Positions 1-10,490 of a DNA stretch of 64,000 nt are shown here, in pieces. The first letter of the stretch is position 1, and each line of letters begins with the position of its first letter. The notes under the pieces are model-generated. The model was not told the origin of the DNA. It searched no databases and was given only the letters and a program-made list of their open reading frames with translations. Location: NCBI GenBank assembly GCA_928724745.1, contig CAKMXJ010000007.1, positions 186,001 through 250,000 of the forward strand, given 5' to 3'. The position numbers were made by a program, and so were the translations under genes. The stretch comes from Anthracocystis setariae (lineage: Eukaryota; Basidiomycota; Ustilaginomycetes; Ustilaginales; Ustilaginaceae).

Positions 1-215
1 GTACGTCGCACACATCGGCCGTGTGGGGGAATACTGCACTGCAATTCACGCTATCCAGCCCTGCATGTGAAATTCTGCACTCAGCACAGCGCGGAACTCA
101 ACTCCCTTCAAACTCGCATACCTCCGCGGACACCGCGACTCCTCTCCCCACCAACACTCAAACGCGATCCGAGACTCGACCAGCTCGATGCGATTACAAA
201 GAATTCAGTAACAGA

Positions 216-216
<1 letters not shown>

Positions 217-277
<61 letters not shown>
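217..277. repeat. (AC)n/(AT)n microsatellite
   Basis: About 23 AC units followed directly by about 7 AT units. A compound simple repeat downstream of the first gene. Confidence 0.95.
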
Positions 278-353
278 AGTACAGGAAAGCAACTACGTCA
301 TGTGCAATGCGGTGCGTAACAGAGGATATCAAGACAATCATCTCGAGCGAAAC

Positions 354-397
354 AGAGAGATAGAGAGAGAGAGAGAGGGCCAAAAAAAAAAAAAAAA
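354..397. repeat. (GA)n run followed by poly(A)
   Basis: A GA dinucleotide run ends in GGGCC and is followed by 16 A residues. It lies just downstream of the stop codon of the minus-strand gene. Confidence 0.85.
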
Positions 398-417
398 GGA
401 ACCCCAAAAATCGACTG

Positions 418-1815
418 TCAGAAGGTAGACTCCTTGCCGTATTGACAAAGGTAGGTCTCCCAATGACCAAAGTAATCCCTTTTCTTCGTCGACGAGCTTG
501 CTGTCGTACGATGCGGCGCAATCCTGGGAGGAGCGTAGGCAGCATTAGGCTTTTGCGGGCTGGGCGGAGAGTAGATCGGCTGGTCATAGCCATTTCGCTT
601 CTGGTCTGCCTGCGCACGAGTAAAGTCGATCACCGCTGAGAGGGTGGCAGCGGGCGACAGCGGGATGGTTGGTTGACGGCCAGCTTCAGTGACCGTGGTG
701 TTGCGTGCCTGACATGAGACGGTGGGGCGGATCGAGTCACGCGGTCTGGCTCCCGGCGTCAAAGGCGACATGTCTTCATCGGAAGAAACCATGGCGTGCG
801 TACGCGTATGCACTTGATAGACAGACTCGTCGAGCGAAACAAGTCCACCGGCGCCATCGAGAGGAAGGCTGGACTTGGGCGAGACTGGCTCATCGAAGGG
901 ATTCGAACATCTGCGAGTCACTTGCACAGATCCTTGGTGCGAGGTGGAGAGTGAAAGCATGCGAGCACCAGTGTAGTCGAGCTGGTGATCGATGATGGGC
1001 CAGAAGCGTTGTCTTTCGGGGGCTTGCTTGGCTTGGCGCTCGTCATACACCTCGACCTTGTGCGGAAGGAACGTCGATGTACCTCGGAATTGCGTCCAGC
1101 CGATGGGAGCCGTGCGCGAAGCGGACAGAAGGCGAAGCTCTGGCAGTACATCAATCTTGCTTGCCTCCTCAGGCTGGGCCGATGATGTCGACGACAACTT
1201 TGACTCTGAAACCCGTTTATGCAGTTTAGCTGCTTGAGCCTGACTCGTCTTCGAGAGACGTCGCCTTTCCGCAGCCATGCGCCATGAAGTTGTGACAGAT
1301 GGCACACGCGCACTCCCTTCGGACGTGCCGACGCACCTCGCATCAAAGTGGAGTGACCGCTTCCTCAGAGCCGAGGCGATGGCACTGCAGCTTCTCTTTT
1401 CAGGTCTTGGCGACACAATGTCGCCTTCGGACAGCACCCGCTTTGTGGCGAGCTTTGGTCTCGTGCCGATGGGAGCTTGTGTGAAAGTCTTGCTTGGCTT
1501 GCCATCCAAGCAGCTGCTGGCGCTCGAATCGGAGGCTTCCGTTAATGGAGATTTGGTAGTTGGATGGATGGACAGCACGCTTTCAGGTGGCGAAGGCGTG
1601 GGAGAATCGTTATGCCGAGCTTCCTCCTTCTGAGCTGACGTTGTAGTCGAAGCCAACTCGCGATGCTGGTGCGAAGGAGATGTGGCTGACGATGTTGACA
1701 AGCTTTGCAGCCGAGCACGAATCTGTCGGAATGCTTCTGAATGGTAGGGTTCAAACTGTGCGGACGACCTCTTCCCGTTTGGAGCGTGCCCGGCGGTCAC
1801 AGAAGAGTCCGACAT
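418..1815 (-). CDS. Hypothetical disordered protein (465 aa)
   Basis: I do not recognise this protein. The frame is open further upstream but has no ATG there, so the start is the Met followed by SDSSV at 1815. The chain is rich in Ser, Thr, Pro and Ala over most of its length and is probably largely disordered. Basic patches occur mid-protein (around KRSCSAIASALRKRSLHF and AERRRLSKTSQ). The last 20 residues (KKRDYFGHWETYLCQYGKE...) are more structured and aromatic, and could be a conserved short motif. No membrane segment or signal peptide is visible. A regulatory or scaffold role would be a guess. An upstream coding exon cannot be excluded. That it is a real gene is supported by length and codon texture only. 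Confidence 0.65.
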   Translation of the reverse strand: MSDSSVTAGHAPNGKRSSAQFEPYHSEAFRQIRARLQSLSTSSATSPSHQHRELASTTTSAQKEEARHNDSPTPSPPESVLSIHPTTKSPLTEASDSSASSCLDGKPSKTFTQAPIGTRPKLATKRVLSEGDIVSPRPEKRSCSAIASALRKRSLHFDARCVGTSEGSARVPSVTTSWRMAAERRRLSKTSQAQAAKLHKRVSESKLSSTSSAQPEEASKIDVLPELRLLSASRTAPIGWTQFRGTSTFLPHKVEVYDERQAKQAPERQRFWPIIDHQLDYTGARMLSLSTSHQGSVQVTRRCSNPFDEPVSPKSSLPLDGAGGLVSLDESVYQVHTRTHAMVSSDEDMSPLTPGARPRDSIRPTVSCQARNTTVTEAGRQPTIPLSPAATLSAVIDFTRAQADQKRNGYDQPIYSPPSPQKPNAAYAPPRIAPHRTTASSSTKKRDYFGHWETYLCQYGKESTF

Positions 1816-2719
1816 GGTTCCCGTCGACCGCAACGCCAATGGACATCGATGCAGCGACGGAGAGACGTGGGTTCCAAGCGGCGAAAAAGGTTCGGGAATC
1901 CCTGAAGGATGCAACTGGGGTCCTTACAAGCAAGTACACTGCAAGGAATGTTCGACTTGGACGAGGTGTCGACCAGAGACCAGCGGTGCAGAGTGACGGT
2001 GGTGCAAACGGCGTTGGATGATGGCGCGCAAGTGTTGAAAATGGGTGCAGCTTTTACTGTAAGCGTGTATAAGACAAGCACGTGGTGGAGGAGCGCGGTC
2101 GAGGATTGCTGGTGTACGAAGAATGGTGGTGGTGTGGTTGTGGTGATGATGGTGGTAAGGCAGAGAGATAAGGTCGGGAGTGTATAGACCGCAAGGGAGG
2201 AGGAGGATGGATAACCACTACACCTTTTACCCCTTTAATAGAGCAGCGCAGGCTGACTGGACTGCGGTAAAGTCGGGCTTGTTTCCAAGCAAAGGGTATA
2301 CAGCAATGACGAGGCGAGAGTTAAGAGACAAGAGACGAGACAGTAGAAGTCACGACGAGTCAAGAGAAACCAGAAAGTGTGGACGCGAAGCAGGGCGTCC
2401 GCTCTCCAGAATAATAGCTCAGCTCGCTGCTGTCAAGACGATCTGGATTCTGTTTCCAGAGCTCGAGCTGGGGGTGGGAGGAGCGTAGCTATTGAACAAA
2501 TTGGTAGATGCACATAAGCTACGACTTGGGTGGTGTGCAGTGCAAAAATAAGCTATGAGCCAGGATCAGAAGGTGATGAGCTCGATCTTGGAGGGCCATC
2601 GTGAACTTGACATTGGCTGGCTTTGCGCCTCCGCAAGAGTAAAAAATCGAGAAAGCAAGCGAATCGAAGGCACATGACCACTGAAGAGCCTTAATTTTTT
2701 TTTTGTGGACGGATCGGTG

Positions 2720-2721
<2 letters not shown>

Positions 2722-2769
<48 letters not shown>
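2722..2769. repeat. Poly(T) tract, 48 bases
   Basis: An uninterrupted run of 48 T on the plus strand. A shorter T run lies about 20 bases upstream. This is the longest homopolymer in the window. Its exact length may be affected by sequencing error. Confidence 0.9.
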
Positions 2770-2770
<1 letters not shown>

Positions 2771-5477
2771 GCCCCTCTGCAGTACAGCACGCAAGGCGGC
2801 AAGATTGATTTCTGGGTTCAGGTAGGCCCGATGATGATGGAGGACGGCGAGACACGCGGGTGCGGTTTTATGGCTTGGTGCATGTCATGATCACTGAGGC
2901 TGAGCGTGTCGTTATCCACCTTTATTTCATTGCCGCTCTTTGCCTGAGCAGGCCAGAACAACAAACAGAGCTTTCTCGTCCCTCTTGTCAACTTCGTGCT
3001 TGCAGATACCTTAGATCTCACTGTAAAAGAGATGGATCGGAGGCGGTTGTCTCCCAGATGTGAGTAAAGTGGGTGCGGAGCAAAGTAATGCACGGCATGC
3101 ATGCAGGCAGTTGGAAAAAAATAACCCAACAACAACAACAGAAGATGAGGTCTCCAAGCCCATGTCCCCATGCAACATGCGAGCGTCCACACCATGTTGC
3201 AGACGAGGAAGGTCGAAGCTCACACGAGCCAGGACGAGAGCAAGAAGTAAAGATTCAAAGTGAGAGGGAAACAAATGACTTGGTTGGCGAGGGCAACGGT
3301 GCCGATGACGATCGAGACTCGAGGCGTGGGCTCGAACCTCTTTGGCCCGGTCGATGATGGGGAGCGCTCGCGACGAAGGGCACAGTTCAGATACAGATAT
3401 TAGAAGATGGGCGGCGATGACGGCTGGATAGACCGATTCTGGATCATTCATGCGCGCATCGTCAATAATAACGAGGATCAGAGACAGTAGCTGCAAAATT
3501 GCACAGATCAGATCCACGACACTGCATCGAAAGCGTTCGCGTCTGGCGTTGAGGTGAGCCAACACGAAGCCGAGTCACAACGAGAGAACTCTGCCGAAGC
3601 TTGAAGCTTCGATGGCTATGTGGTGCGTCGCTTGACGTACTGAGAATCTCAGCCGTAGCTACTGTATCAACGCATGGAGCCAGAGAGAGGGTAGAGGGAT
3701 GCACCATATAGGATGGGAGAAAAAGCAGATGGAAGCGTCATAACGACGTCGACTGGTCGTCCACAGGCTCGGTTTGATTCGTCGAGGCTATCGATGAGCA
3801 CTTCGTCTGTCCCTGCGGTACACCTATTAAATGTCAATTTCCAAGCTACTGTAGTTGAGTGCCAAGAGCGCCGCCCCGTGCGGTTGAGCGCAGGTCAACT
3901 TTGTTTAGTGCGTTGCTTGTCGGTTAGGCAGGTTTACTTTCAGTCGGCACATCAGGATCAGCGGCTGGTTGGCAGCCAACGCAGGAGGCAAAGTACAGTA
4001 GTGCGGGTGGCCGTCCATGGTCATCGAAGTTCCGGCGATTTTGATCTGTCTTCTGCTCCTCTACAGCACTACAGTGAAATCAATGCTCTACAGTACCTTA
4101 TATTTTATTCCTTTATTCATTTTTGACGAAACCGCAGCAGCGACATTCAGAGAGGGCCAGACAGCAAGAGCCCGATGTGAGATCGAACCTCAGACAGACC
4201 TAATGCGAATGTCCGAAGGTACAGAACACAGAACAAGAGAGCGTCATGCTATACCACTGCGCGCAAGTCCCAAGTCTGTTTGCATCGAGCTGTGTCTTTC
4301 CCGTCATCCACAAACGGGACGCATCATTGCGACTCCGGAAATTCTGTTCTGGATATCGCCGCCATGTACTTCCAACCTGCACTCCGAAAACTGCGCGCAG
4401 GCACCACACAGACACAAGCACAACCACATACTGTATCGCCCGTAATCGGAAGTGGACCCAACACGAACAAGCGCTAGGCCGCCTCGTGACATCGGTCAGT
4501 ACCTCGTTGCATTTCGCCATCTGTGGTAACGAAGCGTAGCAGCGACGCAGGGCACTACGCCCTCTTGATCGTTAGGAAGGCCGGCTCAAGTTCCGAACAC
4601 CCACCCAAGCAACCAGTGAAACAGTGTACAGTAGAAGCAACACCACCACTTATAGCAATTGACTTTGGCTGTGGCTGAAAGACTCTGGTCCCTTGCGCCA
4701 TCTCAACTTTAACTCGCTCTCGAAGGTGACGTCTGGCAAGCGGCGCGCAGAAGAAACCCGAGGCTGTGCGCGTATAACGGAGAGATGAGAACTCATCACA
4801 TGACAAAGTCACCAAAGGCCAGCCTTCTGGTGTCAGATGAGATGATCGAAGTGGGCCTTCCGATGGTCACGAATGTGATGACAACCTTACTACGCAAGCG
4901 GCTTGAACAGTAGTTGGGAATCCGACCAACCAACCAACACTTGGCCGTAGTCGAGCCACAATTTAGCCGGTGCATCTGCAGAAGTGTTGCTCAATCCAGT
5001 GCATTCATGCATGAATGCTCGTTCTACAGAGTATTGGACTGTGAACCGTGCTGTACAGTGTAGTAAGTCAAACCAACACATCTGAGGCTTTTTTGTCTGC
5101 CTCTTGTTACACCACATCGGTTTGTCGTGGACACCAGATCGACAAGGATAGCTACTACTACTCACTGAGCATCAGATGGGATCCATTAGCTCTCACTTTC
5201 ACCGATCAAGATAGGACGGAGGGGCTTCAGAGCTGATCATCGTGCCAATCACCAATGTGCTTCACCCTACGCTATTCATAGCAAACGGCGTCGATTTTGA
5301 CGAGGCAGCGAGCACATCAATCTGAAACCTGAACGGCTCATGATCGCAGAGACTCGAGTTAGACATGACCTTGACTGCACCGTGGTCAGTGCATTTCTGG
5401 AATTCTTGTTTCACTCCCGTTGCACCTCACACTCAAAAAGTGCCAAAATACTCGCTCGCCTGGCGATCGTGAAAGAT

Positions 5478-5480
<3 letters not shown>

Positions 5481-5509
<29 letters not shown>
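5481..5509. repeat. Poly(T) tract, 29 bases
   Basis: A run of 29 T followed by an A-rich run (AAATAAAAAAAAA), giving a T-then-A structure. Confidence 0.9.
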
Positions 5510-5513
<4 letters not shown>

Positions 5514-5884
5514 AAAAAAAAAGGCACGACAAACAGTACACGTCTGCACAGAATTTCGATTTCTCGATGGCTGCAACTCGTCGATCGTACACCCATCCCC
5601 CGATCTATGCGGCTGCCATGATTTCATCCGGTCCCACACCCTCTCTCTTGGGACATTCTATGCCTCGCTAACGGCGTTCTCATGAGTCAGAGCCCAACGT
5701 TCTCGATGGCCACGAACGCCAACGAACAAGGTTTCCGTCGGATTGCACCGGGCCGTAGAGTGAAGGTCGATCCCGTTGGCGAGCTGCGAGCTGCGTGCGC
5801 CGGGAGCTGGGAATCGCTCGCTGCTCGCAAATCATGTTGGCTGAGCGCGACCAGGCAGGCCTGTGACGGGGTACGATCCTGTCC

Positions 5885-5918
5885 TTGTACAGTACAATAC
5901 TAAATAGAGCAGTACAGT
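5885..5918. repeat. TACTGTA-family motif pair
   Basis: Two neighbouring copies of the dispersed motif: TTGTACAGTACAATAC, then GCAGTACAGTTG a few bases later. The first is a near-perfect palindrome. Confidence 0.5.
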
Positions 5919-6350
5919 TGCATGCCTACGCTGTCTCCTCGTTTGCTCCTTGGCAATATGAGGGTGCACGCTGCGGTCCTCAATTACTGTGCGCTTTCGG
6001 CTGGTTGCGGTAGCGGCCGATGAATGGGGTTCCGAGCCTTTTCGCATCGATCTGTTTCGACCAGCTTGCTGGGACCGGGTATGGTCTAGAACCTGCTGGA
6101 ACTCCATCTATGCACCAGAGCGGATCTATGTCCTGTGCTGCAACTCAGCCCGAAGATGAAGGCCGAAACGCCGATTCTCACCTCACTCTAGAAGGTATGA
6201 GGGCGAAGAGGCGGGGAGGGGGCGTCGTTGCCAGAGGTCGTCGGATCACCAGAGGAACGAAGCCACCGCGGCATCCGATCGAGCTGCAGGTGTTGTTGTT
6301 GCTCTCTCAGCTTCTGTCGACTCGATTGCATTTATGCGCAGAATGCTAGA

Positions 6351-6377
6351 GTGCAGTACAGTGCAGTACAGTACCTG
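6351..6377. repeat. Tandem CAGTACAGT motif
   Basis: The motif GTGCAGTACA is repeated in tandem and then followed by GTACCTG, giving three CAGTAC cores within 27 bases. Same family as the dispersed intergenic motif. Confidence 0.6.
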
Positions 6378-6850
6378 CATCAAGATTCCATCGATATCAA
6401 CTAAACCATTGGTGGAGATCGGCATCCAACCACTTTAAACACAGGCGCTTAATGCAGTGGGACGAAGCATTTCGAGGTCCGCAGATCAGAACAAAAAAAA
6501 AAACGATGCTGTTCAGAACACAGCCCAGCTTAAGAGTGTGCCCTTTGCTTTCCAGAAGCGCCTGTCGTAGAAGATTCCTGGGTAGCGTCTTGGCATTCCA
6601 ATGCGATGTTGTTCGACTCCGAACATTGCAGACATATGAAGGTTTTGCAGTAGTGTGGGCTGCCCACATCTGGTTAGCCTGCATGCGGCTCGGGTTGGAC
6701 GCTCAGGCTCCAGATCGAAAGTCGGCAAAGCGCGTATCATGGCGCTTTCCAAAAACCCGATTTTTGTAACTTACATCTCAGGGTAAGGCTGTTCGATTTC
6801 GAAAGATCGTGGACCTCAAGGCGGGTACAGTGAGGACTGAAGTTAATTCT

Positions 6851-6970
6851 GGATTGGCTTAATGGGTAAGCGGCGCAAGCATCTGGACATCGCCGATCCC
6901 CCGTCCCGTCCAGGGAAGGTTAGACTTGCTCAACCCCCCAAACAAAAAAAAAAAAAAAAAAAAAAAAAAA
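6851..6970 (+). mobile_element. Possible tRNA-like SINE remnant (A-box, B-box-like, poly(A))
   Basis: TGGCTTAATGGG at 6855-6866 fits the tRNA A-box consensus. GCTT and AAGC flank the loop and could form a D-stem. GCCGATCCCCC at 6892-6902 is a degenerate B-box at normal spacing. A poly(A) run of 27 bases starts at 6944. No proper acceptor or T stem can be drawn, so it is not a functional tRNA. A tRNA-derived SINE remnant is possible, but no second copy is seen in this window. Confidence 0.2.
6944..6970. repeat. Poly(A) tract, 27 bases
   Basis: Twenty-seven A residues, followed by further interrupted A runs to about 6988. Confidence 0.9.
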
Positions 6971-7350
6971 CAAAAAAAAGAAAAAAAAGGCGGGCGGGTT
7001 TGACAAGAAGCGTTCGTCGACATCATCAATGACGACAACGCCCTTTCTCTAGTTGTTGGGTGGGGGTGGATCAAGATTCGTCAAGAACTTGACACGTCGT
7101 CATCTTGCTCCCCCACGCCTTCTACTTTCACTTCCTCATCGCCGTCATCGTGTTCCTTCCTCCAGTCAGCTGTACACCTGGGTCTTGTTCGCTGCAAGTC
7201 CCACACAATTACTCTATTGATGATCAGTATTCAACCATACCGCACGGCGACGCCGTGTCGGGATAAAATCATGTCAAACAAAGCGACCTTAAAGTTTAAA
7301 CTGTACACCTGCTTTATTACTTCGGTCAAATCGTCGATCTTCGCTGCCCA

Positions 7351-7536
7351 TCAAACCCACCCTTTCTGGCGCAAGAAATCCATCTCTGAGCTATCCAACC
7401 ACTCATGCTCGCTCTTGTCACCTCCTTCGTCGCCTGGGGGTGGAGCTGGGACGGACACCACTTCGCCCTTGGCGTAGCCGATCGCATACTTGGAGCGTCC
7501 GATTTTGATCTTGTTCGCGGCCGATCGGGGGGCGGC

Positions 7537-7567
<31 letters not shown>

Positions 7568-8670
7568 AGAAGAGCGAGTTGGTTGGCGTTTCTGAGTTTG
7601 GCACGGATGGTGAGTGGATCCTTCCCGACCTGTTCCTCCGTCTGTGTCGTCGATGTGATGGACGAGATTGCGGCGGGGGGGTCAAGGATGAGCAGCGGCG
7701 ATTCGGCGAGAATCCTAGCGTAGAGACGACGTTGTACACGAGGACGTGACAAATCCTTTGGATGCGAAGTCCAACCGTGAGTTCGCCAGCTCTTCTTCCG
7801 ATGAACCGACGAGTCCACATCCGATCTGTATTGCTCTACCTTGTGCCTTGCTTCAACATACAGCTTGTTTTGTTCGTCCGATTCGGCTATCTTCTGCGTC
7901 TGTGTGACTTGCGCTGCGAGTCGTTTGGGCCAGTTCACAATCCCCTCTCTTACGGGCCTTGCCTTGTCCTCGAGCCACCTGAACATCTCGCCACCCACGC
8001 CTCCCAACACCACATCCACGGGCACCTTGACTTTGCGCATGTAATCGCGTCTAAACCTAGCGGCGGCATTGGTCACCCGTCTCCTCCCCATCCCCTTGCC
8101 ATACATCTTGACCAGCACATCATCCTCGGACGGCAAATACGGCGGTGGAGGCCTCCCCGTCAGACTCACCTCCTTCTTCACGGGCGCACCATTCATACTC
8201 GCCGCACTCATCATCAATGCCTGCAACACAGGCCCGACTTCCTTGCGTCGTAGCTGCTTCGGAAACTTCTGCTCCGACTCAGCGGTCGAGCGCTGCGGCG
8301 ACAGATCCGATAGTGCATCGCGACGCAGCTTGCCCGTGCGCGCGTATGCGATCGAGAGCGCGCGGTAAACAGAGTGTTCCCAGCCGAAATTTGCATCCGC
8401 CAATTGTCGTCGGTGGAGTCTTGCCCGTTGGAGTCGTCGATACACGGTCGTAGGGTTGGGAGAGGAGGAGGAGAAGGAGGAGGAGGAGGAGGAGGGAGGG
8501 AGGAGGGGTTCGAGGTTCTTCCGCGCGATGTAGCGGTGTGAGGAGAGGACGAATGGGTCGGCTAGAGTGGTGGCGAGAAGTCGGGCTTGACACAGGATCG
8601 TCCTGTATAGATGCTTGATACCTTCATCCCCACTCGCATGGCGGAGCAGTGTGGTTGACGTGGATGCCAT
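7351..8670 (-). CDS. Large LYR-motif (Complex1_LYR) protein (439 aa)
   Basis: The start is the ATG of MASTSTTLLRH at 8670. The longer upstream frame would run into the divergent neighbour's leader. Residues 15-60 carry a LYR motif (HLYRTILCQARLL) and a following helix ending in YIARKNLE, as in mitochondrial LYR proteins that bind acyl-carrier protein and serve Fe-S or respiratory-complex assembly. LYR proteins are usually about 80-150 residues, so this one has a long extension. It includes a basic block (KGMGRRRVTNAAARFRRDYMRK), a helical middle, a Trp-rich basic stretch, a run of about 12 Ala, and the C-terminus DFLRQKGWV. The specific client is not recognisable. It shares a 202-bp divergent promoter with Pkr1. 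LYR assignment is fairly safe; function is open. Confidence 0.75.
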
Positions 8671-8872
8671 TTCTCTTGCCACCTTCGATATCGTCGAGAA
8701 GAAAAGTAAAAATGAATTGCTATGGGTTCTTGGACCCTTAAACCCCCTCCCTCTTGCCCCGAATTCCGAGAAATCCCCCTCCCCCTCAGCGTCGTGGGTT
8801 GGGGAAGAACACGCATCCCTCGATCCCCCTCTTCCCCTCCTTTCATCATCTATCATCAGGTGTAACATCACC
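8671..8872. promoter_or_regulatory. Divergent promoter between LYR protein and PKR1
   Basis: Only 202 bases separate the two start codons, so the region must serve both genes. It is pyrimidine-rich on the plus strand near the Pkr1 start, as is common in fungal leaders. No clear TATA box is seen. Confidence 0.5.
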
Positions 8873-9303
8873 ATGTCAACCTCCACCACCCCCCGCTCCC
8901 GCAACCATCCGGGCGAAACCACCTTCCTCACCTCCCTCTTCGACTCCATCTTCACCCCCGAACTCAACACCATCCCACAACGCATCATGAACTACTCCTT
9001 CCTCACCCTCTTCCTCATCCTACTCATCCTGATCCCGCTCTCCAACTACAACCCTCACGTAATCGTCCTCCTCTCCCTCGCCTTAGCCCTCTTCCTCAGC
9101 GTAAATTGGTAAGCCCACCTCCCGCACCCTGCCTTATCTCGTGAATGGTTCCAGATACTAACCTCGATGCGCTGCATTCGCGTGGTCTCAGGTTCATACG
9201 CGAAATAGCAAACATGCCCGCTTCATCAATGAAGGTCCAACAAATGCCCCCCACACAACCTCTCCAACAGGACAACGAGCAGGAAAAGAATAAAGATACC
9301 TAA
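8873..9303 (+). CDS. PKR1: Pkr1, ER V-ATPase assembly factor (115 aa, two exons)
   Basis: Two exons, 8873..9108 and 9192..9303, join in frame to give 115 residues. The N-terminus holds the family signature LFDSIFTPELN. Two adjacent hydrophobic segments follow (about residues 41-56 and 62-76), and then NWFIREIA, which matches the conserved W-F-x-R-E ending of the Pkr1 domain and is created exactly by splicing. The tail is polar and Gln-rich. In yeast, Pkr1 is a small ER membrane protein that helps assemble the V0 sector of the vacuolar ATPase. The size is normal for the family. The intron has a perfect TACTAAC box, which supports the model. Confidence in identity is high. Confidence 0.88.
9109..9191 (+). 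other. Spliceosomal intron in PKR1 (83 bp)
   Basis: Donor GTAAGC at 9109, branch-point TACTAAC at 9157-9163, acceptor CTCAG ending at 9191, about 28 bases after the branch box. Splicing restores the W of the conserved NWF motif; the unspliced frame stops at once. Confidence 0.88.
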
Positions 9304-9536
9304 CTGTCCCAATCACAAAAAAAAACAAGAACAAAAAACGATACCCTCAACTCCCAGTCATCACTGCATACACACTTCCGATCCAACCACCCAATCCAAA
9401 CCTAATCACTTCTATCGACACCTTGAGTTCAATCATTCACTTGCTTGCCTCGTACACCGATACCCTCAACCAGAATTCCAGTATGGAAGAAGCAGGCAAA
9501 CAAAGTCAGTTCAAATCAAAGATAAAAGGATCTACT

Positions 9537-10458
9537 TTACTTGCTAGCCGAAGGCGACGGCTGCTGCTCTCTCCTGGTGGCTGTTGCCGTGGTGGTGCTG
9601 GAAGTCGTGGCTGCGGTCCTTGATCGATCCGGCTTGGGACTGCCTACACCGCTGCCCTTGTCCTTGAGTAGCGACTGGAAGAAGCTATGCAGCACTTCGC
9701 TCTGTTTGGGCGCACCACCGGGGCTAGTTGCACCTGACGCCACCGCGGGACTTGAAGGGCGACTGTTCCTATCTCTATCGCCGCCCCCCGTCATCGCTGC
9801 CACCGCCGCGGCCGCAGCTGCCGAAGTAGTCTCGCGCCTTGACGCCAATGCGCTCGTGTCCAACTTGGTAGGCCTTGAGCTACCCTCCGAGAGCGGTAGC
9901 GCAGCGGCTTCGGAAGCCTTGGACATGTACTTCTCCACCGACGGCAGACCCTCCCTGTCGCCCGTCATGGGACCAACGATGCCACGCTTGCTGAATTTGC
10001 TTCGCGGATCCGGGTCCTTTTGAAGGGTAGCGTGGTGCTGGCTCAAGAAGGCTTGCTCGTCGGGAATGCGGACGCGGTTGGTTGCGTCTTTGCCGATGGG
10101 GCCGGCTTGCCAGTCCGAGACAATGTCTTCGTACAGCTTCATGGCGGATTGCACGTCGTCTGAGCCATCTGAGGAGGAATCGCCGCGACGATCGGCTTGA
10201 ATCTCCTTTTCGAGCTGATCTTCCACTTCCTTGGTCTTGGGAAGACTACGTGAGCGACGCAGCGTCTCGATAGCACAGTCGTTGTCCCAACCTCGAGCCA
10301 TGCTGCGGGTGTCAAAGGGCTCGCGCAGCGCTTTGATTTTGCCCCAACTATCCCAACCCGCAGGTACGAGGAGCGTGTCGCGATCGGTAGTCGAGGCGCG
10401 ATATGGGAAGTTGAACACTGTCACACCGCCCGCAGCGGCAGAAGCTGTTGCATTGGAT

Positions 10459-10490
<32 letters not shown>

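Larger units (their letters stand above)
1..417. other. Intergenic, 3' flank of the first gene, with microsatellites
   Basis: No convincing gene. It holds an (AC)n run passing into (AT)n, a GA-rich run and a short poly(A). The open frames crossing it translate the repeats into low-complexity peptides and look like chance frames. Confidence 0.7.
1816..7350. other. Gene-poor 5.5 kb region
   Basis: No protein gene I can support. Frames of 60-184 codons occur on both strands, but most lack an ATG start, are arginine- or cysteine-rich by composition, overlap each other, and match no family I know. The region holds long poly(T) and poly(A) tracts, several TACTGTA-type motifs (3846, 4088, 4625, 5051, 5885, 5910, 6351) and a tRNA-like A-box next to a poly(A) run near 6.9 kb. 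It could contain non-coding RNA genes, decayed repeats or spliced small genes that cannot be resolved by eye. Confidence 0.6.

Noticed and set aside
3011..3565. 184-codon minus-strand frame with hydrophobic stretches
   Set aside because: Begins with a non-ATG codon, mixed composition, no recognisable domain.
4170..4200. T-arm-like GATCGAACCTC, possible tRNA end
   Set aside because: No matching acceptor, D or anticodon stems on either strand. A similar GCTCGAACC near 3331 fails the same way.
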